Positions 10,341-21,144 of a DNA stretch of 64,000 nucleotides are shown here, piece by piece. The first letter of the stretch is position 1. Every line of letters begins with the position of its first letter. A program made the position numbers and the translations under genes. Source of the stretch: Lucinisca nassula (taxonomy: Eukaryota > Mollusca > Bivalvia > Lucinida > Lucinidae); assembly GCA_963580285.1 (NCBI GenBank), contig OY757010.1, positions 214,118,138 through 214,182,137 on the forward strand. The letters run 5' to 3'. Under the pieces are notes generated by a model. That model did not search any database. It was not told the origin of the DNA and saw nothing but the letters and a program-made list of their open reading frames with translations.

Positions 10341-11301
10341 CTGGACCCTGTGGTTTCACAGAAGAAGATTTTGGAAGTTAATCCATTATAAGTCTATGGG
10401 AGCTAAGGAGATGGGGCATGGCCAATTCGGACTCTAGGGACATAGTTGGCAGGATTTATGTAGGAGACCACTTGACATTGCTACACACTAAATATCTAAG
10501 CGCTGGGCCATATGGTTTTGGAGAAGAAGATTTTTGAAGTTTTTTTCCAGAGTAAGTCTATAGGAGCTAATGAGCCCTGGGGCATGGCCAATTTTGACCC
10601 AAAGGGCATGGTTGGTAGGATTTATGTAGCCACTTTATGTTGATATACACTAAATATCTAAGGTCTGTACTTCATGGTTTCAGAGAAGAAGATTTTGGAA
10701 GCTTTTTTCCATTATACGATAATTGGAGTTTAGGGGCCACAGGATTTGGCCAATTTGGACCCCAGGGGCATGATTGGCTGGATTCATGTTGGCTACCACT
10801 CGATGTTGCTACATGCTACATGCTAAATACCCAAGCTCTGGGCCTTATGGTTTCAGATAAGCTGATTTTTGAAAGGTTTTTTTTTTTCATTTAAGTTTTT
10901 TTTTTTTTTTTTTTTTCATTTTAAGTGGGCCAATGGACATGACCAATTTTGACGCAAGGGGCATGGTTGGCAGGATTTATTAAGGTGACCATTTCATGTT
11001 GCTACATACTAAATATCTAAGCTCTGGGGCTCTGGTTTCAGAGGAGAAGATTTTTGAAGGGGTTTTTTTCCATTGTAAGTCTATGGGAGCTAATGGGCCC
11101 ATGGGCAGTGCCAATTTTGACCCAGGAGCATGGTTGGCAGGGTTCGAGTAGGTGGTCACTTGACGTTACTACATGCTATATATTTAAGCTCTGGGCCCTG
11201 TGGTTTCAGAGAAGATTTTTGAAGTTTTTCCAATTGCAAGTGGGCAGTCAAAGACATCACCCCAGCTTAGCAATGGAAACCCTGGTAAACCTCACATGGT
11301 C

Positions 11302-11597
11302 CTGCCCCAGCCCATCGGGGCTTGAAGAAATAGATGGGCTGCATGATGCTTCCACGCTGAGCTGAAACCGACCTGCACACTAAAACTGGTAAACCACTGA
11401 GAGGACCTAAGCCTGCCCAGGCAAAGCGGTGCGAGTTGGACCGTCCATGCATATAAACCCTACTGGTTTCATTTGGCAGCAGGGCTTGAGATGTCATCTC
11501 ATCTCAATGTCAGGTAAAAGTCCCACAAAATTGGAAGCAATGTCTCCAAAATGATCTTTACGGTGTTGACGTGGACGTTAAAACTCAAATCAAACAA
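11302..11597 (+). mobile_element. SINE-A copy with 15-bp target duplication
   Basis: 296 bp flanked by AAACCTCACATGGTC at 11287-11301 and 11598-11612. It is the best preserved SINE-A in the window and a good reference for the family. Confidence 0.92.
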
Positions 11598-11837
11598 AAA
11601 CCTCACATGGTCATTTGGTGGTGACCTCCGAATAGACACACGATGTTGAAATAACGTCAAGACGACATTATTTTACCATTTGTATTACGAACGGTCTGGT
11701 TCAAGTTCCTTAAACTGCAAATAATACTCTCAAAAAGTTGCTGCAGTATATGAAGATAGATATAGACAGCAACATGTAATTCTTGATAATTGCATGCCAT
11801 TCTGACAATACCCTTGAGGATTAAGTTTTGGCAGTGG

Positions 11838-12085
11838 CTATTCATACAACCCCGTACGAATAGCCTGAAATGGCTAATCGTATGGCCCTGTATGATTAGC
11901 CTGTATTGGCTAATCGTACGACCCTGTACTGTTAGCCAATATAGGCTATATTGGCTAATCGTACGGCTATTCTAGTTCTGCACCAAGAAAGTGATAATGT
12001 TGGTGGTAAGAAACATCAGCTGATCGTACCGCCTCGAAAGACTAGCCACTCCTATGTGGTTGATTAGCCGTACGGCTACATGTTT
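11838..12085 (+). repeat. Palindromic minisatellite of GGCTAATCGTACGGCC type
   Basis: Repeated TGGCTAATCGTACGGCC / CGTACGATTAGCC blocks, each itself palindromic around CGTACG. Related arrays lie at 16386-16525 (inverted) and 63168-63310. Their internal flanks also match, so these are probably the ends of one transposon family. Confidence 0.7.
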
Positions 12086-12485
12086 TTATTTTGTTTATTT
12101 GATTTGAGGTTTAATGTCCCCCTCAACACTGTAAAGGTCTTGTAAAGTGTTTAGTAATTGTCTGGCATGACCTTAATTAGAAATATGGATAGCCAACCTG
12201 AAAAAATTGTATCGCCTTTTTATCAATGCCTGTTTTGGCTGCAGTTGGGAATATAATCTATGTTTGTTAGTCTCCTTATGGCCTTAGTTGTTAGTGGGCC
12301 ATTGACTCACCGCCTGTTGTCAGTTACTGGCAGGAGAGTGGGAGAAATGTCACTTAGAACTGGTAAACCGCTTAGAGGGTCTAAGCTTGTCCAGGAACAG
12401 TGAATATAATTTACCGACCAGACATGACCTTATTTGTTGATAGGGCTGTAAAACACTCAACAATGAACAACCCTCTAAATCCCAC
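12086..12485. repeat. SINE-A fragments in both orientations
   Basis: 12090-12140 is the complement of the SINE-A tail (GAGGTTTAATGTCCCCCTCA). 12350-12400 carries the body segment ACTGGTAAACCGCTTAGAGG in plus orientation. The order suggests a rearranged or double insertion. Confidence 0.55.
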
Positions 12486-13310
12486 TTTATATAGAGACTA
12501 GAAATGCGTCCATAGGACATGGATGACCCCGCCTGAAAATATGTCTATGTTCGTATTCATCGATAGAAAGTTAATGACCGTGTTTAAGTTTTGGACCCTT
12601 TTTTCACGTTTGACCTCTAAGTATGACCTTGACCTTGTAGGTAAGGACCTTGGTTTTGTGTGAGGCAGATTGTCTCATGATGGCCAACATTTCTGCCAAA
12701 TAATTTCAAAATCCATCCAGAGATAAGAAAGTTATTGACTGCATTTAAGTGTCAGACCATCTTCTTTACCTTTGACCTCTAAGTATGACCTTGACCTTGG
12801 AGGTACGGATCTGGGTTTGCATGTGACACATCGTATCATGATGATTAATATTTCTTCAAAGTAATTTTAAAATCCATCCAGAAATAAGTAAGTTATTGAC
12901 AGTGTTTAAGTTTCGGACCCTTTTTTTGACCTTTGACCTCTAAGTATGACCTTGACCTTGGAGGTACGGACCTGGGTTTGCACGTGACACATAGTCTCAT
13001 AACGGTTAACATTTCTTCAAGTTAATTTCAAAATCCATCCAGAAATAATAAAGTTATTGACTGTGGTTAAGTTTCGGACCCTTTTTTGGCCTTGACCTCT
13101 AAGTATGATCTTGACCTTGGAGGTACGGACCTCGGTTTTGCATGTGACACGTCAACTCATGATGGTTAACATTTCTGCCAAGTAATTTTAAAATCCATCA
13201 AGAAATAAGGAAGTTATTGACTGCGTTTACGTTTCGGACGCATGGACGGAAGGACAGGGGCAACGCTATATGCCCTTTCCCCCATTCTTCCAATGGCGGG
13301 GGCATAAAAA
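12486..13310. repeat. Array element, ~155-bp units with TGACCTTGACCTT
   Basis: Four to five units with TGACCTCTAAGTATGACC, TTGACCTTGGAGGTACGG and AAAATCCATCCAGAAATAAG. It ends in CCATTCTTCCAATGGCGG followed by GGGCATAAA. It is one of several unrelated arrays here that carry AGGTCA half-sites. Confidence 0.65.
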
Positions 13311-13384
13311 CTGGGGTTTACGGAGATATACATTATTGTTCTTATTTCTGCTGCAAGAAATAGGTTGTGGGTACACAACGAAGG

Positions 13385-15212
13385 GATTTGAGCAAGTACG
13401 ACAACCTATGTTTACAGTAAAACAAGAGCTGTCGCCAGACAGCATAGCTCGCCTGTTTCACGACTTCAAGATATAAGGAAAAATTTATGAACCATGAAAT
13501 ATAGGTCACACTCACCTTGATATATTTGAGATCAATAATCAGGTCACATGGAACATATATTCCAGATATTACATTTCAGGATCAAATTGTATCTGAATTA
13601 TAAGGCAAAATCATTGAACCATGAAAATAGGTCACAAGGACCTAGATATATTTGCATGTCAATCATCGGGTCACATGGAACTAATTATCCAGGTAAGACA
13701 TTTCTCCATCAAATAGTATTCAAGATAATAGGAAAAATCACTGAACCCATGAAATATAGGACACACTGACCTAGATATTAATTCAAGCTCAATCATGGGG
13801 TCACATGGAATAAATTATCCAGGTATGACATTTCTCCATCAAATAGTGTTCAAGATAATAGGCAAAATCACTGAACCATGAAATATAGGTCACACTGACC
13901 TGGATATATTTTGCGGTCAATTATAGAGTCACATGGAACTAATAAACTAATAATCCAGGTATGACGTTTCTCTATCAAATTGTATTCAAGATAATAGGCA
14001 AAATTACTGAACCATGAAATATAGGTCATACTGACCTAGATATATTTTGAGGTCAAAAAAAAAAAAGGGCCACATGCAACTAATAACCCAGGTATAACAT
14101 TTCTCCATCAAATAGTATTCAATACAATAGACAGAATCACTGGACCATGAAATGTAGGTCACCATGACCTAGATATATTTTGCGGTCAATTATTGGGTCA
14201 TATGGAACTAATAATCCAGGTATGACATTTCTCCATCAAATAGTATTCTAGATAATAGGCAAAATCGCTGAACCATAAAATATAGGTCACAGTGACCTAG
14301 ATATATTTTGAGGTCAATAATGGGGTCACCTGCATTTAATAACCCAGGTTTAACATTTCTCCATCAAATAGTATTCAAGTTAATAGACAAAATCACTGGA
14401 CCGTGAAATGTAGGTCACCATGACCTAGATATATTTTGCGGTCAATTATTTGGTCATATGGAACTAATTATCCAGGTATGACATTTCTCCATCAAATAGT
14501 ATTCGAGATAATAGGCAAAATCGCTGAACCATGAAATATAGGCCACAGTGACCTAGATATATTTTGAGGTCAATCGTGGAGTCACATGGAACTAATATCC
14601 CAGGTATGACATTTCTCCAACAAATAGACTTCAAGATATAAGGCAAAATCACTGGACCGTGAAATGTAGGTCACCATGACCTTCACCCTTTTACACTTGA
14701 ACCAATGTCACTTGATTGGCTGATGTATAACCAATTGTGTCTATAACTCGTTAGTATAATGGAAAGGTATACATCAAATTACAAAGGTGTCCTAGATTTT
14801 GACCCCCAACCCCACCCCATCCCCAATCCCAGGCATGAACCCAGGGGTGTGTTGTCTTGGAATCTCAGAAGACACTCCCAGGTAACTAAGTTGTAAATAT
14901 GAATGCTTTGTGATGAGTGACTGTTGAGATATAAGCATTTCAAAAACTTTAACACAGAATTACAAAGGTGTTCTAGATTTTGACCCCTAGCCCCACCCCG
15001 GGGCATGAACCCAGGGGTCTGTTCTCTTTGAATATCAGAGGACCCTCCCAGGTACTTAAGTTCCAAATATGAGTGGTCTGTGATGAGTGACTGTTGAGAT
15101 ATAAGCATTTGAAAAACTTTAACGCAGTGTGACGGGAACGCAAACGCACACGCGCACGCCATCCGAGGTGACAACAATAGCTCTCCTTGTACTTCGTACA
15201 GGCGAGCTAAAA
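13385..15212. repeat. Array element with ~130-bp units and a 178-bp duplication
   Basis: From 13490 to 14690 about nine units repeat CCATGAAATATAGGTCAC, TGACCTAGATATATTTTG, ATGGAACTAATAATCCAGG and TCTCCATCAAATAGTATTC. 14777-15125 is a two-copy tandem starting ATTACAAAGGTGTCCTAGAT. The ends carry AGCTCGCCTG (13447) and CAGGCGAGCT (15200), so the whole is likely one element. Confidence 0.6.
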
Positions 15213-15970
15213 AGGAAGGCACCGCGGATTTTCATCAGAAAAGTAGCCAATTCGGATATGTGAAAAATGCAATATGTCGCCAGGGTGTGTTATCTCAATG
15301 CTAGGGACTGAAATGTTCGTACCATGTGGAAACATTGGTGACACAATAATCAGCCTGCGCATCCACACAATTTTATCAATATATTTCTTGTTCACTATGA
15401 AGTATGAAGGCAGTTTTGTATTGATACAGGCTATGTGTAAATGCAAAGTTTTCAGTCTTACTAATGATAATATTTGAATCGCTCCATCCCTCAGGGAGAT
15501 CATTCTGTGCATGCGCACAACATCATGGAAAAAAGCCTTTATAATTTTGACCTCATTAAACCCCACTTTTTATTGTAAAACTTTTAAATGGTTAAATATT
15601 ATTTTAGCTCGAGTGTTTTCAAAGAAAACGCCGAGGTAGTGTCATAGCTAAGGCGCCGTCTGCTTCGTCGTGCAAAAACTTGGACATTTTTGTAATATCT
15701 CGGCCATTACTGAACATATTTACTTGAAACTCGGACTAGTTGTTCATTATGAAAAGGGGAACTCATACCAATAGGTGAGGTAACCCTCAAAATATTTTTG
15801 GCACAGTGATGCCCCTTTTTTGACTTAGAATTTTTGCAGCCGAGCATTTTCTAGTGGACTCTTCTGACAAGTCCATTTGTCATATGAAGAGTATCAGGCC
15901 TATTTTTTTTTTTTTTTTTTTCCCCCATTTTCATTCTATTTTTGACGGAAAAAGCTGTCAGTAGAAGGAC
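15213..15970. other. Repeat-derived sequence, no gene recognised
   Basis: 15220-15570 resembles segments near 42.57 and 41.05 kb (GATGTGAAAAATGCAATATG then GTCGCCAGGGTGTGTTATC). 15600-15830 starts CTCGAGTGTTTTCAAAGAAA and looks like the end of another dispersed element. A poly-T tract follows at 15903. Confidence 0.45.
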
Positions 15971-16025
15971 AGGCCCTGATCAGACGTCACATTCTGCGGC
16001 GTCTGATCTAGGCCTGCAGTGTTTG
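15971..16025. repeat. H1 hairpin MITE
   Basis: CAGGCCCTGATCAGACGTCA / GCGGCGTCTGATCTAGGCCTG palindrome, degenerate at its ends. Confidence 0.65.
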
Positions 16026-16074
16026 ACAAGATCCCTCTTTAGGGGTTTCCCGCATACAATGCGTTAAGAATACC

Positions 16075-16525
16075 GTCAATTCTTATCGAAAATGATAATT
16101 GAAGCAATTAATTTCATTAAATTGCCAATAAACCTAAACAAACTGACAATTGATAACAAAAATAAACAATTAAAACTTTTCTATTACAATGTATATAAAA
16201 TTGATATTAATATTTAACAAAATATATAAATATGTACTTAAATAATATAATTCTGTTTTATACTGCCAAAAACACATTTAATATTCGCAAAATGTATTTT
16301 AGCATATTCCTAACAACGTCTCCAAAATAACCTTTACAGTGTTGACAGGGATGTTAAACCTCATATCAAACAAACAAAAACCAAACTAGAATAGCCATAC
16401 GATTAGCCAATATAGCCTATATTGGCTGACCATACGGGGCCGTACGATTAGCCAATACATGCTAAACGTACGGGGCTGTACGATTAGCGAATACAAGTTA
16501 TTCACACGGGGCCGCACGAATAGAC
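16075..16525 (-). repeat. Transposon end with CGTACG minisatellite (minus-oriented)
   Basis: 16386-16525 is the inverted counterpart of the array at 11838 and 63168. Further in, 16080-16300 (complemented) aligns with 63310-63530 over shared blocks such as AATTATATTATTTA and AATTAATTGCTTCAATTATC. A SINE-A tail lies at 16310-16375 between the two parts. Confidence 0.65.
16310..16375 (+). mobile_element. SINE-A 3' tail fragment
   Basis: CAACGTCTCCAAAATAACC, then TTACAGTGTTGACAGGGATG and TTAAACCTCATATCAAACAA; only the last ~65 bp of the SINE remain. Confidence 0.7.
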
Positions 16526-16562
16526 GGATCCAATGTTTTGACACGTGACCTTGTTTACATTT

Positions 16563-16582
16563 CACTGCGCATGCGCCAATTA
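16563..16582. promoter_or_regulatory. NRF1-like palindrome GCGCATGCGC
   Basis: ACTGCGCATGCGCCAAT contains the consensus NRF1 palindrome, common in animal housekeeping promoters. No transcript start can be placed from sequence and the site may be chance or belong to a repeat. It could serve the missing XAB2 first exon, but that is speculation. Confidence 0.25.
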
Positions 16583-16832
16583 CCTCCCCTGTAGAAGTAC
16601 TCTTTTATCTGGTTGGCAAAACATGACTGTTTCCGTACCGTGTCAATGAGAGTTTCGAATATTTATCGTGTGATTAAACTCATTTCTTCTCCACAAAATT
16701 AACTGATCCTTGTCAGTTTGTGTTTTTGAACTCACGTACTCATGTTTACTTACGTAGTCGACGTCTAATTAAGTCAGTTGACTTGTAAGGATGCATTCGA
16801 TGTATTCGTTGTATATCCGGTCGTTGTACCAG

Positions 16833-17867
16833 TCAGGTAGTAGCAGGGGTGAACTTGTTCGGGTGTGATTTCCAATGTGCGTTTAAACGACTTTTGAACG
16901 CGTTCAAAGAGGGTGCCGTTATCACTTTGTCTGGAAGTGCATTCCAAGCATTGACGACTCTATTGCCAAAACTGTTTGCATGGATGTTAAGATGTGGCCG
17001 TTCTTTGTATAATTTCATTGAGTTGCCTCTTGTTGCTTTATAGGTGGCCATTGTGAAGACCTTTTCTTTCTTGACTTTGTCAATACCGTTCAGAATCTTA
17101 AAAACCTGTACTAAATCGGACCATTCTCTCCTATATTCCAGTGATGGCAAACCTAACTTTTTCAACCTCTCTGTATATGATAATTCTTTGCACGATCTTA
17201 CCAATTTTGTACCTCTTCTTTGAACATTTTCAATTGAGATCCTATCCTTCTTGTATAGGGGTGACCATATTACTGTTGCATACTCAAGGTGGGGCCTTAC
17301 CAGACTTTTGAAGAGGTTTAGAAAGGTTTCCTGATCCAAGTATGTAAAAGTTTGGAATATAATTCCCAAAGTTCTGTTGGCAAGGTTTATTTTCGAGGAT
17401 ATATGCTCTCTAAAATTCAGGTTCTTATCAATTACCACCCCAAGGTCATTTTCACTATCGACCTTGGTAATAATATTTTCATCATTGTGGGTTTCCATTG
17501 TATATCTATGGCCAGAATCGTGTTTACCTATGTGTAAATGATGGCGTTTTGTTTCATTAAATAACATGTCCCAATCTTTGGCCCAGTTGGTTGCATTATT
17601 GATACTTAGTTGAACTGGTAAGGTATCCTGCTCATTGGCAATTTTATTATAGATTTTAGTATCATCGGCAAACAGTTTAACACACACTTGGAGAACATCT
17701 GGTATGTCATTTATAAAGACTAAAAACAGCACAGGCCCCAGGACGCTTCCTTGTGGTATTCCGCTGGTGACATCCCGCCAGTCCGATTCTACGCCATTTA
17801 TGACCACCCTCTGTACCCTGTATGTCAAAAAGTCTTTTATCCAAGCATTGAAGTAATAAATGATATA
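16833..17867 (-). CDS. LINE reverse transcriptase, 5'-truncated
   Basis: An uninterrupted frame of ~345 codons covers the C-terminal half of a non-LTR reverse transcriptase. It begins in NAWIKDFLTYRVQRV and holds SGIPQGSVLGPVLF (palm block before the catalytic box), KLFADDTKIY (FADD catalytic box, intact), GVVIDKNLNF (thumb-side block), the YATVIWSPLYKKD helix and a NALPDKVITAPSLN C-terminus typical of CR1/jockey-like elements. The endonuclease and the first RT blocks are absent, so it is a dead-on-arrival 5' truncation. The intact frame suggests fairly recent insertion. Homology fades above 17.89 kb. Confidence 0.9.
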   Translation of the reverse strand, partial: YIIYYFNAWIKDFLTYRVQRVVINGVESDWRDVTSGIPQGSVLGPVLFLVFINDIPDVLQVCVKLFADDTKIYNKIANEQDTLPVQLSINNATNWAKDWDMLFNETKRHHLHIGKHDSGHRYTMETHNDENIITKVDSENDLGVVIDKNLNFREHISSKINLANRTLGIIFQTFTYLDQETFLNLFKSLVRPHLEYATVIWSPLYKKDRISIENVQRRGTKLVRSCKELSYTERLKKLGLPSLEYRREWSDLVQVFKILNGIDKVKKEKVFTMATYKATRGNSMKLYKERPHLNIHANSFGNRVVNAWNALPDKVITAPSLNAFKSRLNAHWKSHPNKFTPATT

Positions 17868-19229
17868 GAACCAGTCTCTTTTGACATTTTATCGCACATT
17901 TTGTTGCCTAAAAAGCGATATAAAACTACCCACCACCATGCCAAAACATAGTTGATACGCTTTATTTAACGAATGGAAATAAGATAAATCATGTATATTT
18001 TCTATCCAATTGTATGCGAAAAAGCAGCTTAATGTCAAAAATGGTTTGTGGCAAACAGTTTTGACAGAAAGTCCATTTAACAATAGTTATTACACAAAAC
18101 AATTCGTGCTACATCAACGGTAGAGTATGGAACTTGAAGTTTTTTTTGCCCACCAGATAAAACTAGGCTAATGACCTTTGACCTCGTGTGACGTAGACTA
18201 TGGATGTGTCTATAGCCACTGCCTTAAGTTTTTCAGGTAAAATTACCAACACAGATCTAACAAATAGGCCTAAAATTCATTTTTAACATGTTCCTCCGCA
18301 AAATACCCCCAATTACAGGGTCCATAGAACTACCAAAACGCACCAAAACACACCTGTATTTACCAAAACGCACTGCCAATATTGGACTTTTCTATGTAGG
18401 GTAGGGTGAATTCAGCATTTATTAAGAGGATTAGACCCCTAGAAACAAATATATATATATCTATATATAATACATAAATATATATAAATATATAGATAAA
18501 TTGATATAATATTAACATTTGAGCCAGGGCACAGCAGTTCCTACCAAAACGCTATCAAAACACACTGTCGATATTGGATTTTTCTATGTATGCTAGAGGG
18601 AAATTCAGCAGTTTTTCAAAAGAGGATTAGAAATATATATAATAATAATATATTGATAAATTAATATACATGTTAACATTTTAGCCAGAGCACAGCATTT
18701 CCTACAATTTACATGAGCGCCCTGCGCATCTATATAGTATACGTCTGACCAGAGACTTCTGCATGAAGGAGCATTTTGGCCCTTAGCTACCCAAGCTTAG
18801 CGTGCACAACGAAGACTGATCAGACTGAGCACATGCGCAGGCTTTTCTGAGTTTTTGCTGGGCGCACATGTAAATGGTAAGAAATGCTGTGCCCCGGCTC
18901 ATTTTTTATTCGTAAATGGCCATTATATATTAGAGGGTTATTGGTTTCTTTTAATAAAGTGAACCTTTTATTTTGATCTTTGATACTCAGATGTTCATTT
19001 TGGGTTGTATATAACGTATCTATAATGCACATAAACTGATATTTCTAGTGCGTTTTGGTAATTGTTTTTGTCGAGTTGCGTTCTCTTACTTGAATGGTGT
19101 AAAGATGTCAGTGGAATAGCATTTGTATTTAACAAAACGCACTGCCAATATTGAGATTTGATGTGCATTGGTAAGCTTACCTTTTAACTTGAACTTTAAT
19201 ACTCAGATGCTCCTTATGGGCTGTAGATA

Positions 19230-19323
19230 TCCCAGCCAGCAAAGCATGTCGAGCCAACGTCGGGCCGACAGTGTCGTATCGCTGTCTGCCCGACGTTGGC
19301 CCGCTATTTTGTGCTAGCTGGGA
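19230..19323. mobile_element. 94-bp palindromic MITE with TA duplication and a paralogous empty site
   Basis: Begins TCCCAGCCAGCAAA and ends complementary (TTTGTGCTAGCTGGGA), with a CCAACGTCGGGC / GCCCGACGTTGG inner arm. TA flanks both sides. The related segment at 19003-19030 lacks the insertion (TGTATATAACGTATCTATAA), which defines the boundaries directly. Similar CCAACGTTG pieces occur at 20.68 and 25.75 kb. Confidence 0.8.
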
Positions 19324-19591
19324 TAATGTATCTATAATGCACATCATTGTTTAGGCCGAGTTGTGTTCCGTTTAGCACAATGTAACTAAGCAACATCGGG
19401 CCTTCATTTTGTTTGTATTGGATTTTAACCATCCAGTCAACATTATTTTAGGTCATTGTTGATCCGTTCAGTTTACATAGCCACGCTTTTACTCGCCAGA
19501 TCAACCTCCTGATTATCAGTCAGGCACGCATCAGAATGAGCCTTGAATTTTTGGACATGTTTTTTTTTTCTTATTTATACTCCAAATTTAG

Positions 19592-19675
19592 ATCATGGGT
19601 GTTCGTTAAAACTGCTTGTTGAGTTGATTCTAACGAGTACCCACAACCTATGTCTTGGAGCACGGAAATAAGAAA
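19592..19675. repeat. H2 hairpin MITE
   Basis: TCGTTAAAACTGCTTGTTGA / GATTCTAACGAGTACCCACA, followed by ACCTATGTCTTGGAGC and AAATAAGAAA as in other copies. Confidence 0.6.
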
Positions 19676-20107
19676 AAAAGTGTCTACCCATGTAAACTGC
19701 AGTTATCAGCGTATAACGTGGTGTTTAGAGGGGTGCTTATTACACAGGCTTGTTAACATGACGGATCTGACTGCATTCCTGGGACTATGTCAGGGCCCAC
19801 TGAGACCAATAAAAACTGCGGCATTCAGAAATACTTTTTCCGCATCAGAGTGGCGTTCTTAGAAAAATCCAATATTGACAGTGCGTTTTGGAAGAACTGC
19901 TGAGCCCTGGCTCAAATGTATAATATGTATAAACGCCTATATTTATTTATATCCCAAATATATATTATAAATAGATATATATATTTGTTTCTAAGTGTCT
20001 AATCCCCTAATTCACCCTACCCTACATAGAAAAATCCAATATTGGCAGTGCGTTTTGGTAAATACAGGTGCGTTTTGGTGTTTTGGTGCGTTTTGGTATT
20101 TCTATGG

Positions 20108-21136
20108 ACCGCCACAAACTAATTTTTTGGTATTTCTATGTGCTTTCCGGTATTTTGGTTGCTTTCAAGTAGTTTGGTGCTTTCCGGTAATTCTATACAC
20201 CCGTCGAAAACTGGGTGGACGACCATATAAGGTCCGAACCGGTGTTTGTTCGTAGCCCGGTCCTCCATGCTACAGCGGTACTTAATGATTGGTCACAAAA
20301 CAAGAACAGATTAAGAAACTTACCTTAAAGTCTCAGTACATAAACCTTTTCCTTAACATGTCGTCTTCATTTTGATATAATTATGAAAACATAAGTCATG
20401 CTATAACAATAATAAATACCGGTCAGTTCAGCGCCATGTTTTTTTTTTAATCGTGAGAGTTGTCCTTCGTGGTACCGCAGTAATACTAAAAGCCAGTATC
20501 GTATGGGAAGCCAGTATGGTAATAAATATTGTTATTTATTGAAAGATAGGCTAGTCAACTGTCTTCACTGCTAGCCGAATTTCAAACCAAAAGTTAATAT
20601 TTAAATGATATGAGAACACATTGAAAACAAGATTAACATATTTTCAAAGGATCATTCATGGAGTAAAATGTTATCACTGTTGGCCCAACGTTGATCCGCC
20701 ATTCTTTGCTGAGTGGGTTTTAATCAAGAGTTCCATAATTTGCAAACAATGCATTGGAGATTTTTTATCATTTATATCCATAGAGGTAATACCTCAGGTA
20801 TCTCTAATGTCTATTTTACCTTAATGAAATATAATGTGGTTCTACACATAATTTGTAATTAATTATTTTTAAAAGCTTAATGGCGCCCCATACTTTGATT
20901 TCCTGTAATCCATTTCCATATATGGTAATCATGTGACTTCGATGTTGCTGCTGTCAGAGTAGGCAGGGCTTCCATTAACTCCCAAATTCAGGAAGTCCCG
21001 GACTTCCTCCCCTTGAAATCTGGAAGTCCCACTGGAAAATTAAGGAAGTCCCAATTTTGAAGCAAGGTGTTTGCGGATCGTAAAATTGTTTTGGGGAAGA
21101 AATATATATTATTTAATCTATGAATCTCTTGTTTGC
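20108..21136. other. No gene recognised
   Basis: 20108-20210 continues the low-complexity TTTTGGT / TTTCCGGTA pattern of the neighbouring element end. 20660-20720 has a MITE-like GTTGGCCCAACGTTGATCC. 20960-21060 has a GGAAGTCCC-repeat stretch. Nothing codes recognisably. Confidence 0.4.
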
Positions 21137-21144
21137 ATTTTTAA

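Larger units (their letters stand above)
9997..11640. repeat. Tandem-array element, ~175-bp units
   Basis: Five or so units with GGGGCATGGTTGGCAGGATT, GTTGCTACATACTAAATATC and GGTTTCAGAGAAGAAGATTT run from about 10320 to 11250. The element seems to begin at GGGCCAATTGGCCC (9997). Two SINE-A copies interrupt it. It encodes no recognisable protein. Confidence 0.65.
18319..20107. mobile_element. Non-autonomous DNA element with ~150-bp terminal inverted repeats
   Basis: The left end (GTCCATAGAACTACCAAAAC, CAATATTGGACTTTTCTATG, GTAGGGTAGGGTGAATTCAG) is mirrored at 19990-20107. No transposase was seen. The interior has (TA)n tracts, two diverged copies of an ~180-bp segment (18880-19065 and 19170-19380), an H2 hairpin and a small MITE. 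No target duplication was evident. Confidence 0.75.

Noticed and set aside
15207..15566. 119-codon minus-strand open frame as the missing XAB2 first exon or another gene
   Set aside because: It overlaps sequence repeated near 41-42.6 kb and lacks any XAB2 N-terminal residues.
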